Positions 47,124 to 58,776 are shown, counted from the stretch's first letter. The stretch: 64,000 nt of DNA from Podospora bellae-mahoneyi (GCF_035222275.1 NC_085884.1:3162001-3226000); one strand, 5' to 3'. A program made the numbers and translations. Notes: generated from the sequence alone by a model not told the origin.

Positions 47124-48497
47124 CTACCTGGCATGTGCATTCTGGTAAGTGATAATAGCAGTCTTGGTCTGCACAATACCGCCAGGGTTAATCGCCTTCT
47201 CGGACCCGCTCTCGCTCTTCCTGATCGGCTCCGAGGAAGCATAGTCATCGCCCGCCTCGACGGCGACGACGGTCTCGAGGGGGTACATGATGTCGTCGTC
47301 GAAGCGCTGGTACTTGTCGCGCTTTTGAGATTGGGACTGGTTGCCGCCGCCGCTGCCGCCAAAGGTGGGGGGGCCCCCGGACTTGGAGAGGCCGCTGTTG
47401 ACGGGGTAGGCGGAGCGGCCGTTGGAGGAGCCGAGGAGGCGGGGGATGAAGTGGTTGAGGAAGGGCTTGATGGTGGGGAGTGTGCCGCAGATGACGGAGA
47501 GGTTGGCTTCGGCGAAACTGGGAAAGGGGGGTTAATTAGGGGAGGGGGATAGGGGGGAAGAGGGGAGGCTTACATCCAGAGGAGAACGGGACCACCGCCC
47601 CAGGATTGGTCAATGTCTCCCATGGAGACGATCAAAGCGTGGAGACGCATGATGGAGGTGAAAGACGTGCTGGATAATGGGTTAGGATGGCTCTTTTAGC
47701 TGAAGTGGAATGGCAAATAAGATGGCTTACATTCCACCGACGCTAAAGGCAGCAATCAGAGCGATCTTGTGCTTGAGAGGGACATGAAGCCTGACAACGA
47801 TGGGAATTGGCACCGCCAGCACCATCAGATCGGTGATGGCACCGAGGATAGCCGTGGCCTGGTACAGAGCGGGCCGGTTGATGCACTCGCCGGGGATGCT
47901 GATGTCCCAAGCTGACTGGACGGGGTTGCAAGGGAAGATGGCGGCGAACATGATGGCGAACGATGAACCGACGACGATGAACATGACGACGTAAACGGTA
48001 ATCTGGTACCACAACTGTGGCGCTAGCCTTCGATAGAGCAGCAAAAGTGCCAGCTTGGCGCCACATTGAACCGGGTTGTACAGAATCGGCAGGAGGTAGA
48101 GCGCTCTGAGGAACAGGAGGAACTTGGTGACGGGCATTTCCCACGAGTGTGTTCCCATGATTCCTCTCATAAAGTCCCCTTGATGGCTTGTGTTAGTGTG
48201 TGTGGAGATGAGTTTCTGGGTGTTGGGCAACATACGAACGATCATGGACTGCAGCGCGATGGAGCATCCCCAGGCAATGATCAGAGAGGCATCTTCGATC
48301 TGAAACCTCCTTCTGATGAATGCCTTAGTGTAGAGATGCTGCATCATGAACAGCAGAGCCAAGAAGTTACCAACTCCAAAGAGCCAGTAGGCCTCTGTCA
48401 CGCTGTTGCGCTCTGGGTTCTCAAAGTCCACCACATAGCCCTCCGGTGGGGGCATGATCACCGGCACGCCATTGACAGTCGGGAGTTGCATAGCCAT
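47124..48497 (-). CDS. Rhodopsin-domain integral membrane protein, four exons
   Basis: Exons on the minus strand are 48497-48236, 48178-47731, 47669-47574 and 47517-47124, giving 399 residues. All introns are GT-AG and 56-61 bp. The family (PF20684, fungal rhodopsin-like domain) is shown by the multi-helix layout and the signature stretch FPCNPVQSAWD, ECINRPALYQATAILGAITD, then VPIPIVVRLHVPLKHKIAL, and after the joints TSFTSIMRLHAL and LLWIFAEANLSVICGTLPT. Seven helices are expected, with a short outside N-terminus. The cytosolic C-terminus of about 100 residues is Gly/Ser-rich. Relatives include CFEM-less PTH11-type receptors, but ligand and role are unknown. Start context is AAGATGG. Confidence 0.9.
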
Positions 48498-49986
48498 CTT
48501 GTCGTATTCGGCGCCGTCGACTGTCGAGAATCCGTAAGTGTGCCGTCGAGGCTGAAGAAGGGGACGGGTTGAGTTTGATGTTTTGTCTCTTGTTCACGCC
48601 CGCGCGCTTATTTATCCGATTCAACTGTCGAGCAACAGGAAGTGTCGAGAACAAAAGAAACAAAAAGGAGTGAAGCGAAGGAGACTCTGTGAAGGAACAT
48701 TGGCATGTCACTCATGTCAATCCTACCGTGTCTATCTATGCCTGGCTGTGTCTGCTACCCTGTTCTTCTTCTGCGTGGCGGTTTGGGTGTCAGTTTGCGT
48801 GGGAACCGGGCATTGCCGATCAGCTTCATCACATAAACAGCCAATTTTGCCCGTCTTTCTTTCTCTTTCACCGACCTTGATGGCCAAAAAAACGGCAAAA
48901 ATTTGTGCCGGCAGTTCATCAGCGCAGCATTTTGGAAAGCATTTGGTCTGGGTGGGAGAGTGGGAAGTAGTCAGTACAACGTCGCCAGGGTGGTCGTTGG
49001 GACTAAGAGGAGTCGAAACAAAAGACAAGGGGAGGAACATGGGATGTGTCAGGGAAGTTGATAGGTGCTGAATCTATAGATGAGGCTAGCCAGGCCAAGT
49101 CAAGTTAAGCGTGGCAGAAATATCCACAATAACGGCTGCCAGAATCCACTCTGCCCCCCTTCGCCTGCAACCTCTTGCAGCATTTCCTCAGGAAATCACC
49201 AACAAGTTCTTCATGCTTTGCTTCTTTGCTTCTTCATTGCCCCCCGTGTCCCTTCCGTGCTCCCTCACACGGTCCAGCCACTGCCTTCGTCTCGCGCCGC
49301 CCCGTGTCTGTGTGTCTGTCCGTTTCCCTTTCGTTGTATCAACGGCCACCCGTACCCCCACACGCTGTTACGTCCTTTCTACGCGATGTCTCCCGTCTCT
49401 CTTGACATCCGCCCAGAAGGACGTTGCCGACCAAACTTTTTCGGCTTACCGCCACTTGACGCAATGGAACGGAGGCGTGTCATTGCAGGAAGCTGTCACC
49501 TTCTGCCACGACGTCCAAGACCGACGTCGGTAGAAAGCTGCCGACACGAAACCACAGACGGCGATCATTAACCTGCTCGCCTTCAATTACCGGTGGAGGG
49601 TTGCATATTCTCCGTTTCCCCCCGCACATAATGCCCTCTTCCTCCAATCACCACGTGGTGTTCTTGCAGGCACCGGACGATGTCGACACTTTCAACTCTT
49701 CCTGCAGCTCTCGCTTGGCCACCCGCAAGAATGGGACGACGTGTTTGGGATGACCCAGCACGCCCAGGTCTTGGGAGATGCTTTCTGTTGCTGTCCCCAG
49801 TCTCCGGGGAGTTTTGCCGTCGACGTACCTTGCATCAATAGCCAAACCTCGGGCTTGAACCGAAACCCGGTAGCGAAACAAACCCCCTACATAAATGACT
49901 TGGCCCACTGTTGAGGGAGGGATGAGCATCCTGCACTACCAACACACTCGTTTTTATTGCCCCGTGGGCCATTACACTCCTTCAAG
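48498..49986. other. Divergent promoter region between rhodopsin-domain and FAD-oxidase genes
   Basis: Frames at 48.6-49.07 and 49.08-49.57 kb overlap in several phases and lack domains. Pyrimidine-rich sequence near 49.2-49.35 kb fits leader DNA. Promoters of both flanking genes presumably lie here. Confidence 0.5.
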
Positions 49987-51480
49987 ATGCACTTCACTCA
50001 CCTTCTACTTTCATTCTGCTCCGTAGCATCAACCATGGCCGCCATCACCCCAAGACAGATCCCCTCCAAGGCCAAGTGCCTCCTCGACGCTGGACTCGGC
50101 GAGGCAGTTCTGGTTCGTGGAGATCCCCAATATGCTGAACGCGAGGCTTCATATTGGTCCAACAGCGCAAGGCTGAGTCCAGCTGCGATCCTCCGACCTC
50201 GCAATACCAAGGAGGTGGCCCTTGCCGTCAAGGCTCTTGCTGCCGCCAAACAGCCATTTGCCGTCCGTTCCGGTGGTCACACCAACTGGGCTGGCTCCAA
50301 CAACATTGCCGGCGGCATCACCATCGATCTTGGCTTCTTCAACACCACCACCTACAATGCTGCTACCGAGACTGCCGATATCGGCCCTGGCTCCCGCTGG
50401 CGGGATGTCTACTCGGAGCTGATCAAGCACAAGCGTGCCGTTGCCGGTGGCCGTGAGGGCAATGTTGGTGTCGCCGGTCTTTTGCTCGGCGGCGGTAACA
50501 CCTTCTTCACTGCCCGCCGTGGCTTCGCCTGCGATAACGTCGTCGCCTATGAGGTCGTCCTTGCCGACGGCCGCATTGTTACCGCCAGCAAGACCAGCTA
50601 CCCCGACCTCTTTGTTGCCCTCAAGGGCGGCTCCAACAACTTCGGCATCGTCACCAAGTTCACCATGACCGCCATCCCATCCGACAAGGTGTGGGGCGGC
50701 ATGGCCTTCCTTCCCAAGGACATTGCTCCCCAGGCCGTTGACGCCGTTGTTTCCTTCACCAACAACGTTGCCAATGACCCCGATAGCAACCTCGTCGCCA
50801 TGTTCACCCACATGCCCGACTTCAAGGACATTGTTGTTGCTACTCTCTACGCCAACATGGCCGGTGTCGAAAAGCCTGCTGCTTACAAGGAGTGGCTTGC
50901 TCTTCCCGAGATCATGAACACGGTCAAGAACACCACCATCGCTGAGATGGCATTCGAGTACAACATCCCCGCCAACCTCCACGACATCTGGTTCACCCTC
51001 TCCCTCAAGAACGATGCTCGCATCCTCAACAAGGCTGCCGAGCTCCACGTCAAGCTCGTTGAGGACCTCAAAGCTTTTATCCCTGAGCAGACCTTCACCA
51101 CCCAGTGTCTCTTCCAGCCCCTCCCCACTGTCTTTGGCAAGAACTCGGTTGCTGCCGGTGGCAACATCATGGGTGTTGAGCGCCAAAAGTCTAACGGCGT
51201 TCTGTTCCTTGCTACCGCCATGGTCCAGACCCCTGAGCAGGAGAAGAAGGCTTACCCTCTTGTCAAGACGTGGGTTGAGGAGGTCAAGAAGTTTGCCGCT
51301 ACCATTGATGGCGGTCTTCAGGAGTGGACCTATCTCAACTATGCAGATAAGAGCCAGAACCCTCTCAAGAGTTACGGCCCTGAGAACATCCGCAAGCTGA
51401 AGGCTACTGCTGCCAAGTATGATCCTCAGGGTGTTTTCCAGAAGTTGGTGCCTGGTGGGTTCAAGGTTTCTAACCTTTAA
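49987..51480 (+). CDS. Secreted FAD-linked oxidase (VAO/PCMH type)
   Basis: A single exon of 497 residues. The signal peptide MHFTHLLLSFCSVASTMAA fixes the start. The FAD-binding PCMH domain (PF01565) shows AILRPRNTKEVALAVKALAA, the flavin-attachment loop RSGGHTNWAGSNN (His98 probably carries 8-alpha-linked FAD), then ITIDLGFFN, IGPGSRWRDVY, GLLLGGGNTFF and GGSNNFGIVTKFT. In the place of the second flavin-binding cysteine of berberine-bridge enzymes is GREGNVGVAG, so flavin attachment should be monocovalent. The C-terminus LNYADKSQNPLKSYG and YDPQGVFQKLVPGGFKV is typical. It would oxidise alcohols, sugars or a secondary metabolite using oxygen. Codon use is strongly C-ending. Confidence 0.94.
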   Translation: MHFTHLLLSFCSVASTMAAITPRQIPSKAKCLLDAGLGEAVLVRGDPQYAEREASYWSNSARLSPAAILRPRNTKEVALAVKALAAAKQPFAVRSGGHTNWAGSNNIAGGITIDLGFFNTTTYNAATETADIGPGSRWRDVYSELIKHKRAVAGGREGNVGVAGLLLGGGNTFFTARRGFACDNVVAYEVVLADGRIVTASKTSYPDLFVALKGGSNNFGIVTKFTMTAIPSDKVWGGMAFLPKDIAPQAVDAVVSFTNNVANDPDSNLVAMFTHMPDFKDIVVATLYANMAGVEKPAAYKEWLALPEIMNTVKNTTIAEMAFEYNIPANLHDIWFTLSLKNDARILNKAAELHVKLVEDLKAFIPEQTFTTQCLFQPLPTVFGKNSVAAGGNIMGVERQKSNGVLFLATAMVQTPEQEKKAYPLVKTWVEEVKKFAATIDGGLQEWTYLNYADKSQNPLKSYGPENIRKLKATAAKYDPQGVFQKLVPGGFKVSNL

Positions 51481-52779
51481 CACATGGACACCGTTGTGTG
51501 GGAGAGCGTGACAACACTAATGGACGATAGATGGGTGAATGGTCGCTGGGATATACGAGCATACGGGTATTGACTGGATAGGGATGATAATTGGGGGAAG
51601 GGGGCTTAGCATGGGGGCTTTCAGGAGCGTGTTGTATTTTTGTTTTGTTTGCTTTGCATTTGCTTTGTCATAGCTGTTTTGGTTTGCATTCTGAGCATTA
51701 GTTTACCTTTATTATTGTAAAATCGAGACGGGCTCACTGAGTTCTTGATACCCCTCACATCTTGTCCAATGTCACTTGCATTCCTCCGTCTCACATGATG
51801 TCTTCCTCTGCGGTTCAAGCTCGGTTGTCCACGACAAAACCTCTTGTTACGGCCCCACCCGGCTACTTCCCCGAATGAGGATCAACATTTTGAATCCTGC
51901 ATAATGTTAAAAATCGCTATTGTCTTACATGCATACCTAGTGATCTGCACACTACCTAGGGCTCAGGTCTGTGCGCCTGAAGGTCTTTGATACCAAGGCT
52001 TGAGAAGGCATCTAGCGCGTCCAAGACAGATGGGTATCTGAGCCGAGGTCGTTAGGAGGAAGAGGTGTTGTTAGTTGGACACCAACGACTTTGATGGCTG
52101 TAGCACTTTATGAGATCAAGCAGTAGTTTGCCTGCCGTGCATTCAACATGTCACCTGAGAGCCTCTCACATTTGTCGCCATCATCGAGGCAGTTTGAAGT
52201 GTCAAGGCCAAACAAAGCAACCACTATCTGGTACAAATACGCTTCTGTCCGCCTGTCGCCTTTATCAAAAGCCAGTCTGGAATGCCCTCTGCCGTCACCA
52301 TGGCAATGCACGGTCCTGTCAACACAGAAAAAGGGGCAACGAAGGGGGCTACAGTGTCAAAAGAAGGGTTAGGGTTCTCTTCATGAAGCTTCTGAACCTC
52401 GAGAACCAAAACTCGGCTTTGCTTCGGGCATCACATCAAATGAGCAGGAACGTGGCACAATCGCAGTTGATTGGCTGCACTGGAGGATGTGACAGAGGGG
52501 CAAATGCAATGGAGTTTCGCGATAAGACGTGGGCCAGATCCTTATCGACCGTTTTACCCCTCCCCCTCATCAAACAGCCCACCTTGTGTCGCGACCAGCC
52601 CAACCCAGTTGCGCGCGTCCAACTCATCAGGGCCCGATCAAAAGGTTGGGACTTTTTTCTCTATTACCTAGAACCTTGAACCTTCCTCATTCAGATTGTT
52701 ATTGTTATTACTTATCGCTACCTATCTTCTGTGTTTAGTTTGTTATCAGATCGTTCAGTGCACACCCTTCTCAGTCGTC
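51481..52779. other. Intergenic, no supported gene
   Basis: A 189-codon frame at 52110-52679 overlaps others in different phases, has no domain and sits in the presumed promoter of the calmodulin-like gene. A GGGTTAGGGTT word lies at 52366-52376. Nothing else is recognised. Confidence 0.5.
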
Positions 52780-53442
52780 ATGGTATGCCTTCACCCCACT
52801 TTGCAACTGCCTCGTGTCTTGATGAAAAAGAGACCTGACTGACGATGTCGCCGCCCACTTGCACAGGCACCTCACGGGAATAACCTCTCCAAGGATGAGA
52901 TTGCTCAGTTCAAGGAGGTGTTTGAGATTTTTGTAAGATTTTCCCTCACTTCGCACCTCACACCTCTTCTGCATCACCAAGTCACACCCGCCAAGAGGGC
53001 CTCCCTCATCCATCCATCTCAACCAACCACCATTTACCCTCTCGCTGACTCTTCCCAGGACAAAGACGGCACAGGCGACATTACCGCTGCCGAGCTGGGC
53101 GCCGTCATGCGTGAACTCGGCCTCAACCCCTCCCCGGAGGAGCTCCAAGACATTGTCAACGAGGCGGACCTCAACAAGGACGGCGTGATCTCGTTTGAGG
53201 AGTTCCTGTCACTCATGTCGATGGGCGTCAAGGAGACGGACACGGAGCAGGAGCTGGTCAACGCCTTCAAGGTGTTTGACAAGGACGGGAGCGGGACCAT
53301 CAGCAGCGACGAGCTGAGGAATGTGCTCAAGTCCCTGGGCGAGAACCTCACGGACGCGGAGCTGGACGAGATGATCAAGCTGGCGGATAAGGATGGGGAT
53401 GGGCATATTGATTATCAGGAGTTTGCGCATATTATGAAATAG
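52780..53442 (+). CDS. Calmodulin-like EF-hand protein, start-codon-only first exon
   Basis: Exons are 52780-52782 (ATG alone), 52867-52932 and 53059-53442, encoding 150 residues. Introns of 84 and 126 bp are GTATGC...CAG and GTAAGA...CAG, both in phase 0. Four EF-hand loops are all intact, with acidic residues at positions 1 and 3 or the usual substitutes: DKDGTGDITAAE (24-35), DLNKDGVISFEE (60-71), DKDGSGTISSDE (97-108) and DKDGDGHIDYQE (133-144). Spacing equals calmodulin, but the sequence differs from the nearly invariant canonical calmodulin of ascomycetes (for example N-terminus APHGNNLSKDEIAQF). It is therefore a calmodulin paralogue. It should bind calcium and regulate target helices in the cytosol. 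Confidence 0.92.
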
Positions 53443-54005
53443 GGGGGTTAAAATGGGAGGGAGGAAAGGGGGGGGATGGGTGGGAGATAGGATACCTGGT
53501 ATTGTTAGATGGCAATTGATTGAAATTTTTGCTTCCTTTGGTTTTGTGCAGGATTTTGAGGGGCTGTGTTTGAACCCCTGGACCGTGTTCTTCTACACAA
53601 CATCAACTCTAGTTCATTTATGTATTGACAAATACCAACTTGCAAAGGGACGGAGCGTGTAGGTGCGGCATGTGTTGTGGTGCTGATAGCTGTTCGTGTC
53701 CTTCCCGGGGCGCCCAAGGGAGTTATTTCTATGGCTCAAACCAAAACATGAGAATAACCTCCACAGGCTACGCTTAGGCACCACCTGGGGGCAGTGGCTT
53801 GAGCATATCTAAGTTCAACGCCCGCCGTCCACTAGCGCATTCCACCTCGACATAGACTTTCCCACAATCTCTCATTTCACGTCAAACCGTCTCTCATGTT
53901 TCGCACAAACATTTTCCATTTTTTGACACATCTTTTTGGACATCCAGTCAGTCACCAACAAAACCAAAACCACCATCTCGATTCGAAGTGACTACCTCCA
54001 TCAAG
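53443..54005. other. 3' flank of calmodulin-like gene and promoter of next gene
   Basis: A 563-bp gap with no supported coding sequence. The last 200 bp are rich in pyrimidines, fitting a leader upstream of the ATG at 54006. Confidence 0.5.
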
Positions 54006-54669
54006 ATGAGCATGCGTAAGTACACATTACCTTGCTGAACCTCTCCCAACAACTAGTACTCACCTCTCTTTTTGATGATCACAGCAAAACTTCACTGGCC
54101 TACCATCACCGACCGCCTCGCTAAACTCCCCTCAACAATCCCGCCTCACGAGCGATACGTCCATGTAGCCAACAATATCGCAAGCGTGATCCGATGGAAT
54201 AAGGATCTTCTTGAAGGGATGCTCCTCGAGGCACAGGCCCATTGTTGCGCTGCTGAGTTTGCGGCAAAAGATTGGTCCGAAAGTACCGATGCCAATGATA
54301 GCAAATTTGCTGAGAGGACACGCTCCAAGGAGACGGAAGAGAACGAGGAAAAGTGCAGGTTTTATGAGATTTTGATCGAGGTTTTGGAGGGTAACGTCAA
54401 TCTTTTCTGCGTCTCAGGAAGGTTTCTAATGATTTGCATAGGAAAAATCAAGAAGTTGAAGACTCCAGTTGATAAGGAGAGTTGGGAGGATGATTACGGT
54501 AGGAATCTGGTGTTTTTATTCTTGGACTATCAAGTCGGAGGGAGGTTCGCTGACTGTAGTGATGTCTACAGAAATGGTTGACGAAAATAGAGACTCGGAT
54601 GACCAGTGGGTGCATATTACCTTAGGCAGCCGTGCAAGCGGTCTGGCCAGCGCTCAAAATAGACCGTAG
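54006..54669 (+). CDS. Small unrecognised protein, paralogue array member 1
   Basis: My model has four exons: 54006-54015, 54085-54390, 54442-54498 and 54560-54669, giving 160 residues. Introns are GT-AG, 69, 51 and 61 bp, with TCTAAT and CTGAC branch-like sites in the last two; all are phase 1. The N-terminus is MSMPKLHWPTITDRL. A helical core with HERYVHVANNIASVI and LLEGMLLEAQAHCCAAEF follows, then KCRFYEILIEVLEG. The tail DSDDQWVHITLGS resembles the W-containing tails of neighbours. There is no signal peptide or membrane helix. Without the third intron the protein would end after DVYRNG; I prefer the spliced form because of the tail match. It is the first in a plus-strand run of similar small genes. 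Confidence 0.6.
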
Positions 54670-55168
54670 CATTCTCGTTATCGAGTGAAATTATGTGTGC
54701 GCAAGAAGAACGTTAAGTCAAGCTTCTTTTTCAGACAGGCTCGCCGCACTATGCACTTTGTCAATCCGCACTAGTGTGGGGCTACTTCAAATGTCGAGGA
54801 AGACATACATCTACAACCACTAGCTTTATACCCATATTACCCATGATATTTCATTATTGAAAATAAATACCTATATAAAATTGCCCATAAAAAACGTATT
54901 TCTTCGGAAAAATAAATGGTTTTCGCCATTGCACGATGTGCTTGAAGATGGTTCAACGTGAGGCCTGTTGATACATGCATCGCTAGAATAGGAGTTTAGA
55001 TGGGAGGGTTAGTGGTATATGTGGGGAAAAGCAGCCCGCATAGTATGGATTGACAAAGTGCATAGTACGGTGAATGAACCTGTTTTTACAAAGCCTCAAT
55101 GGTTGAGTGAGTCTTCAACCTTACTCGTTGTTTTGGGCGGAGGGGGAAAAAAGATAGCAAAAGTAAAT
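54670..55168. other. Intergenic before tRNA-Leu
   Basis: AT-rich sequence without coding frames, covering the 3' flank of the small gene. Confidence 0.5.
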
Positions 55169-55280
55169 TGACAACTGTGAGATTCGAACTCACGCCTCTT
55201 TCGAGAGTAGAATACCATTCATTTCTGAGTGGAAGATGTTATCTTGAGTCTACCGCCTTAGACCGCTCGGCCAAGTTGCC
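55169..55280 (-). tRNA. tRNA-Leu (CAA) with an intron of about 30 nt
   Basis: On the minus strand the acceptor stem GGCAACT pairs with AGTTGTC, with A as discriminator. The anticodon stem GTAGA/TCTAC encloses CTCAAG...T with anticodon CAA. The roughly 30-nt intron (ATAACATC...ATGGTA) follows position 37. A long variable arm (TCTCGAAAGAGGC) and T arm GTGAGTTCGAATCTCAC confirm a class II tRNA. Confidence 0.96.
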
Positions 55281-55634
55281 TGAGTGATTCATGTTTTTCT
55301 GCATCGGAAATAGACATCAGAGCACAGACCTCCCTGACCATCAAAGGTTGATCACGACAACACCAAAGGGGGAGCGCCACGCTTGTGTTGTCAGGCAGTA
55401 CAAAACTTTGAAGTCATCTGTGTGGATCTTGGCGCCGCCATGGATGTAAGCTGCACCAGGTGGCGCCACCATGTCCATGGTGTACGAGAGCAAGATCTTG
55501 CTCTTCTAGTGAATAATACCTGTTTCCCATTTTGGACTTCCACCTTCTTACTTCAAACACCAACACAGCTCGCCCTGTTTCAGAGAACCTCACAACAATA
55601 CCATCACAAACCAACCTCACCAGGCACAGGCACA
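55281..55634. other. Promoter/leader of next small gene
   Basis: A 354-bp gap between the tRNA-Leu gene (divergent) and the ATG at 55635. It is open in the frame of the next gene, but the start chosen there fits better. No separate gene is seen. Confidence 0.45.
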
Positions 55635-56192
55635 ATGTCCACCAGCAAAATCTTCCCCTGGTCCTCCATCAAGCCGAAACTCCTCACCTCCGAGGGTCGT
55701 TTCATCTACGACGACAGCATCTACGCCGACGTCGCCTGTGACATCCTCACCGAAGCCGCCAAACGCAACCCCCTCCAAGAAATGCTCGATGACGCCTTGC
55801 GGGCTCTCAAAGACGCCAGAAAGCTCAGGGAGAGTGGGGGGGGTGGTAACGATGCTGAGTTGCAGTTTGCCTTCTTTTTCATCTTGATTGGTATGGTGAC
55901 TGTCCAGCTTAGAGCGCAGGAAAGAGAGGTCATTTCTGAAAAGATGAAGGGGAGCAAGAGCCCTGGGTGTGAGGGCACGGATAGTGGGTTGAGTGATGGT
56001 AGTGGGCAGAGTGGTAATTTTGGTACGTGGGATGTGGTTTGAAATTGGGGAGTGGAAAGACTGACGATGGTGGCATGCTTAGTCAAGATCGATCTGGATG
56101 AGATCCGGGATGTTATGGCGCGAGAGGGGGTCAAGAGAAAGAGCGTTTTGAACAAGGTTTCCGAGTGGGTTTTTGGGAAGGGGAAGAAATGA
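55635..56192 (+). CDS. Small unrecognised protein, paralogue array member 2
   Basis: Two exons, 55635-56022 and 56083-56192, encode 165 residues. The 60-bp intron begins GTACGT and ends TTAG, in phase 1 after a lone G, matching the post-core intron of array members 1 and 8. The start ATG has CACAATG context; upstream in-frame ATGs would read through leader-like sequence. The N-terminus STSKIFPWSSIKPKLL matches the aromatic-x-W-x-x-I pattern of its relatives. A helical core (SIYADVACDILTEAAK, LQEMLDDALRALKDARKL) leads to one hydrophobic stretch (AFFFILIGMVTVQL), and a basic tail VKRKSVLNKVSEWVFGKGKK closes it. No known domain is found. Confidence 0.6.
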
Positions 56193-57773
56193 GGGTGTTG
56201 GGGATTGGAGGGCGATGATCACCTAATTACCTGGCCGGGTATTAAGACAGTTTATCACGACTTTAAGCGTAAATAAAGTGGGCCATGCTGCGATATACAC
56301 GGCCAGGGCAGCATCAAACAGATCATTGTGATGTGAACTTTCGTGTTCAGGTTGCGTGGCGCTCTTGGTAAAACTCTGGGGTGTACGGTTCTTTCCCTCC
56401 TCAAGTTTCCAGTGCCTTATTCTTTGTGACAAAAGCTGGCAAGTCCAGTTGTAGGACATGCAAGTACCTTCCATCTGATGCTTTGCTTCTTGCCATTTCG
56501 GACGATGCTTCAGTTGTTGTTTGGCTTTTTGACGCTATGAAACCGGGGAGTGACGTGCTCAATTGTCCCAAAGCTTCGGTTATACTCACTTTCCATGGCC
56601 CTCCACCACCAAACTGAAAAACGCTCCAAGCCAAAGCTCCCACTGAGGCATACGCACGAGGATCAATCAAAGTATCGACAGAGCTCGCCTGTTTGCCCCA
56701 GAACCAGAAAAATCGTGACTTTCACACAAGGGTTTGACCGTCAGGGAAATGGCGGACAGGGAAAAGAAAGATGTTGAGCTTTTGGGGGAGTATACATTCT
56801 ACTCCGTCATGACGCGCATAATCGAAGGCAAGTGTACAGCGCAGACAACACATCAAAACGGGTCTTGATATTGACAGCTTCATCAGCGGACAGGGATGAA
56901 GACAAGGAGTGCGTTGACATCACTCAGGACACGAAGGAAGCAAGGGCCGAAGTTCATGTCGAGAGGTAAGTTGGATTTCGTACGCCAACCTCACCTTAGG
57001 TACCTACAGTTTGCGACAGGAGACATACTGACATATACTGGCTACCTACTTGCAGTCATGGTCGATGAGCTAGACTTTGAGGATAGAGAAGAGCACTCAC
57101 GTCCTCAAGGCCTTTCAGAAACAGAGAAGAAACAACAATCGTCATCATGTGAGTGGGTGCGCAAAACTTGGGGTAGCTGAACAGTTTGGGGGGCTGGAGA
57201 GACTCCAAAAGGCATTTCCCTGTGTGTGTTCTGATTTGGTGGAAGGAGATGCGAGGTTTGCTGTTATTAAAGCTGGCAGACACGTGGTGTAGGTTGTTTT
57301 GGGGAGCTGATGCGTGTTCAAGTGACTGGTAGCTTTGTCAGCGGTTCTCCTTTGATGTTGGTCGTTGCTTTTTGCTACCTTATGCTCTCCCTTTGCTGGT
57401 CGTTCTACTTTAAAAGACCCTCCTCGTGTGCTCTACCTGTGGGTTCTACTCTATTCTCTTGAATCCCAGTTCTTTCTTGCTGATTTCCAGCTGACGCCTC
57501 TCAACAGAACGCATGATGGAACACAAGTGGCCGAGGTAGGAACCGTGGGATTGGGCGTCTCAGAACTTCTCTACTTGTGTGTCAAGAGATCACGGGCACG
57601 GATACCACACGAAGACAGATACCTCTCATCGCTGAAGCTGCACTGATAAGTAACTGCGACTTGCCATGCTTTTATTTTTTTCTCTTGTTTTTTAATTTTT
57701 TCCACAAAATGTCGTTTGCCCACCTCTAAGATCGTTTGGAAACGCGTCCCCCGTCTCCGTTCCAGAACGCACA
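56193..57773. other. 1.6-kb stretch with only weak coding signals
   Basis: A frame at 56749-56827 joined across a possible GC-AG intron to 56887-56969 would give a 53-residue acidic peptide (MADREKKDVELLGEYTFYSV start), and a further acidic segment MVDELDFEDREEHSRPQGL lies at 57.06 kb. A minus-strand frame at 56401-56670 is also open. None has a relative I recognise. They could be remains of another array member. Confidence 0.3.
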
Positions 57774-58352
57774 ATGAGTGGTAAGCATCGTCCCGAGCCG
57801 CCTAGGTTTTATTTTATGCTCGTTTGCTAACGCTTGAATTTTATCCAAGATTCTCAAGTTAACTTTGTCGAGCTGGCCCTCAGCAGTATGCAAAGATACA
57901 CATCCCCAACGATGTTTTTCAGGTACAAGTCAGTGCTAATAGCATTGGACTTTAGCACCGGAGATCTACTCCTTGTTGAGTTGTGACACCCTCACCCATG
58001 AGGTGGACATTTGAGCGCCGCCCGCGCTCTAGTTGGCACCCTCAATGGCGATGCCGGCATTCCCGCTGTCCTCTTGCTTTCCCCAATGCCAGGCGTTGTT
58101 CAACGAGGTCAAGGAGCCCTGTGTTTGGGGCATAGATCGTTCCAAGGTTGATGTGCCGGCGAGATTCGCCGCCACGCAGATGTTCTTGTATTACCTGCAG
58201 GGCGATCTCCACTGTAAAGCGTACCGATATCTTGTGGTGGGGATCGAGAAGATACAACTAATACATCTTATTGGCCGTTTCCGTGGACAGCTTGAGAAGA
58301 GAGGTTGCATTTCCAACCGTGTTAACATGAAGCGCGGAGAGAATAAGGACTA
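57774..58352 (+). pseudogene. Possible decayed array member
   Basis: ATGAGTG is followed by a GTAAGC...CCAAG intron of about 74 bp in phase 1, then DSQVNFVELALSSMQRYTS, and a stop near 57.98 kb. After a gap, an open stretch includes DVPARFAATQMFLYYLQGDL and CKAYRYLVVGIEKIQLIHL, similar in pattern to the core end of members 1 and 8 (Y..LIE). The two parts cannot be joined convincingly. Position, strand and the short phase-1 first exon fit the array. Confidence that it belongs is low. Confidence 0.35.
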
Positions 58353-58776
58353 GCTCATCTAAAACAATGTAGTAGGTGACCTCCCCTTTGGTCATGGGTA
58401 TGCCCTCCGAACACATTGAGGCCCCGTGTGCAAATGATAATTCGCAACATCATGTTCATATTTCAGCCTTGATAACGGGTACTCATGTCGACATTTCCTA
58501 TTCACTCAAAAGCGCCCTCACTCAAACACCCTGACAAAGTGAATATAAACACGGCGGGTCAAGCGAAGTGAATTGGAGATCTGAATTGCTGGGTGTTTAC
58601 TTATAAGATGTATTCTCCCCCTCTTCTTCGAGATCTCCACCCTTTTCCCATTTCAACCAAGATCTAACAAAGTTGCCAAATCTTCTTGATTACCAGCAAA
58701 GCTTTCTGATCCCATCACCAACACCGGCCTTTTCGCTTTTGCTTGTTCCATTTACTAGCATCAAAGTACTCGAACA

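Noticed and set aside
50149-51483. A 444-codon open frame antisense to the FAD oxidase
   Set aside because: Same codon-bias mirror effect; no domain or start context.
52366-52376. GGGTTAGGGTT, a possible interstitial telomere repeat (also at 22637-22648)
   Set aside because: Fewer than two full TTAGGG units, which is expected by chance or as a promoter word.
52110-52679. A 189-codon frame before the calmodulin-like gene
   Set aside because: Random-looking composition in promoter DNA with competing frames on both strands.
56401-56670. A 90-codon minus-strand frame with hydrophobic and Gly-rich parts
   Set aside because: No start context, splice partners or similarity; it may be chance.
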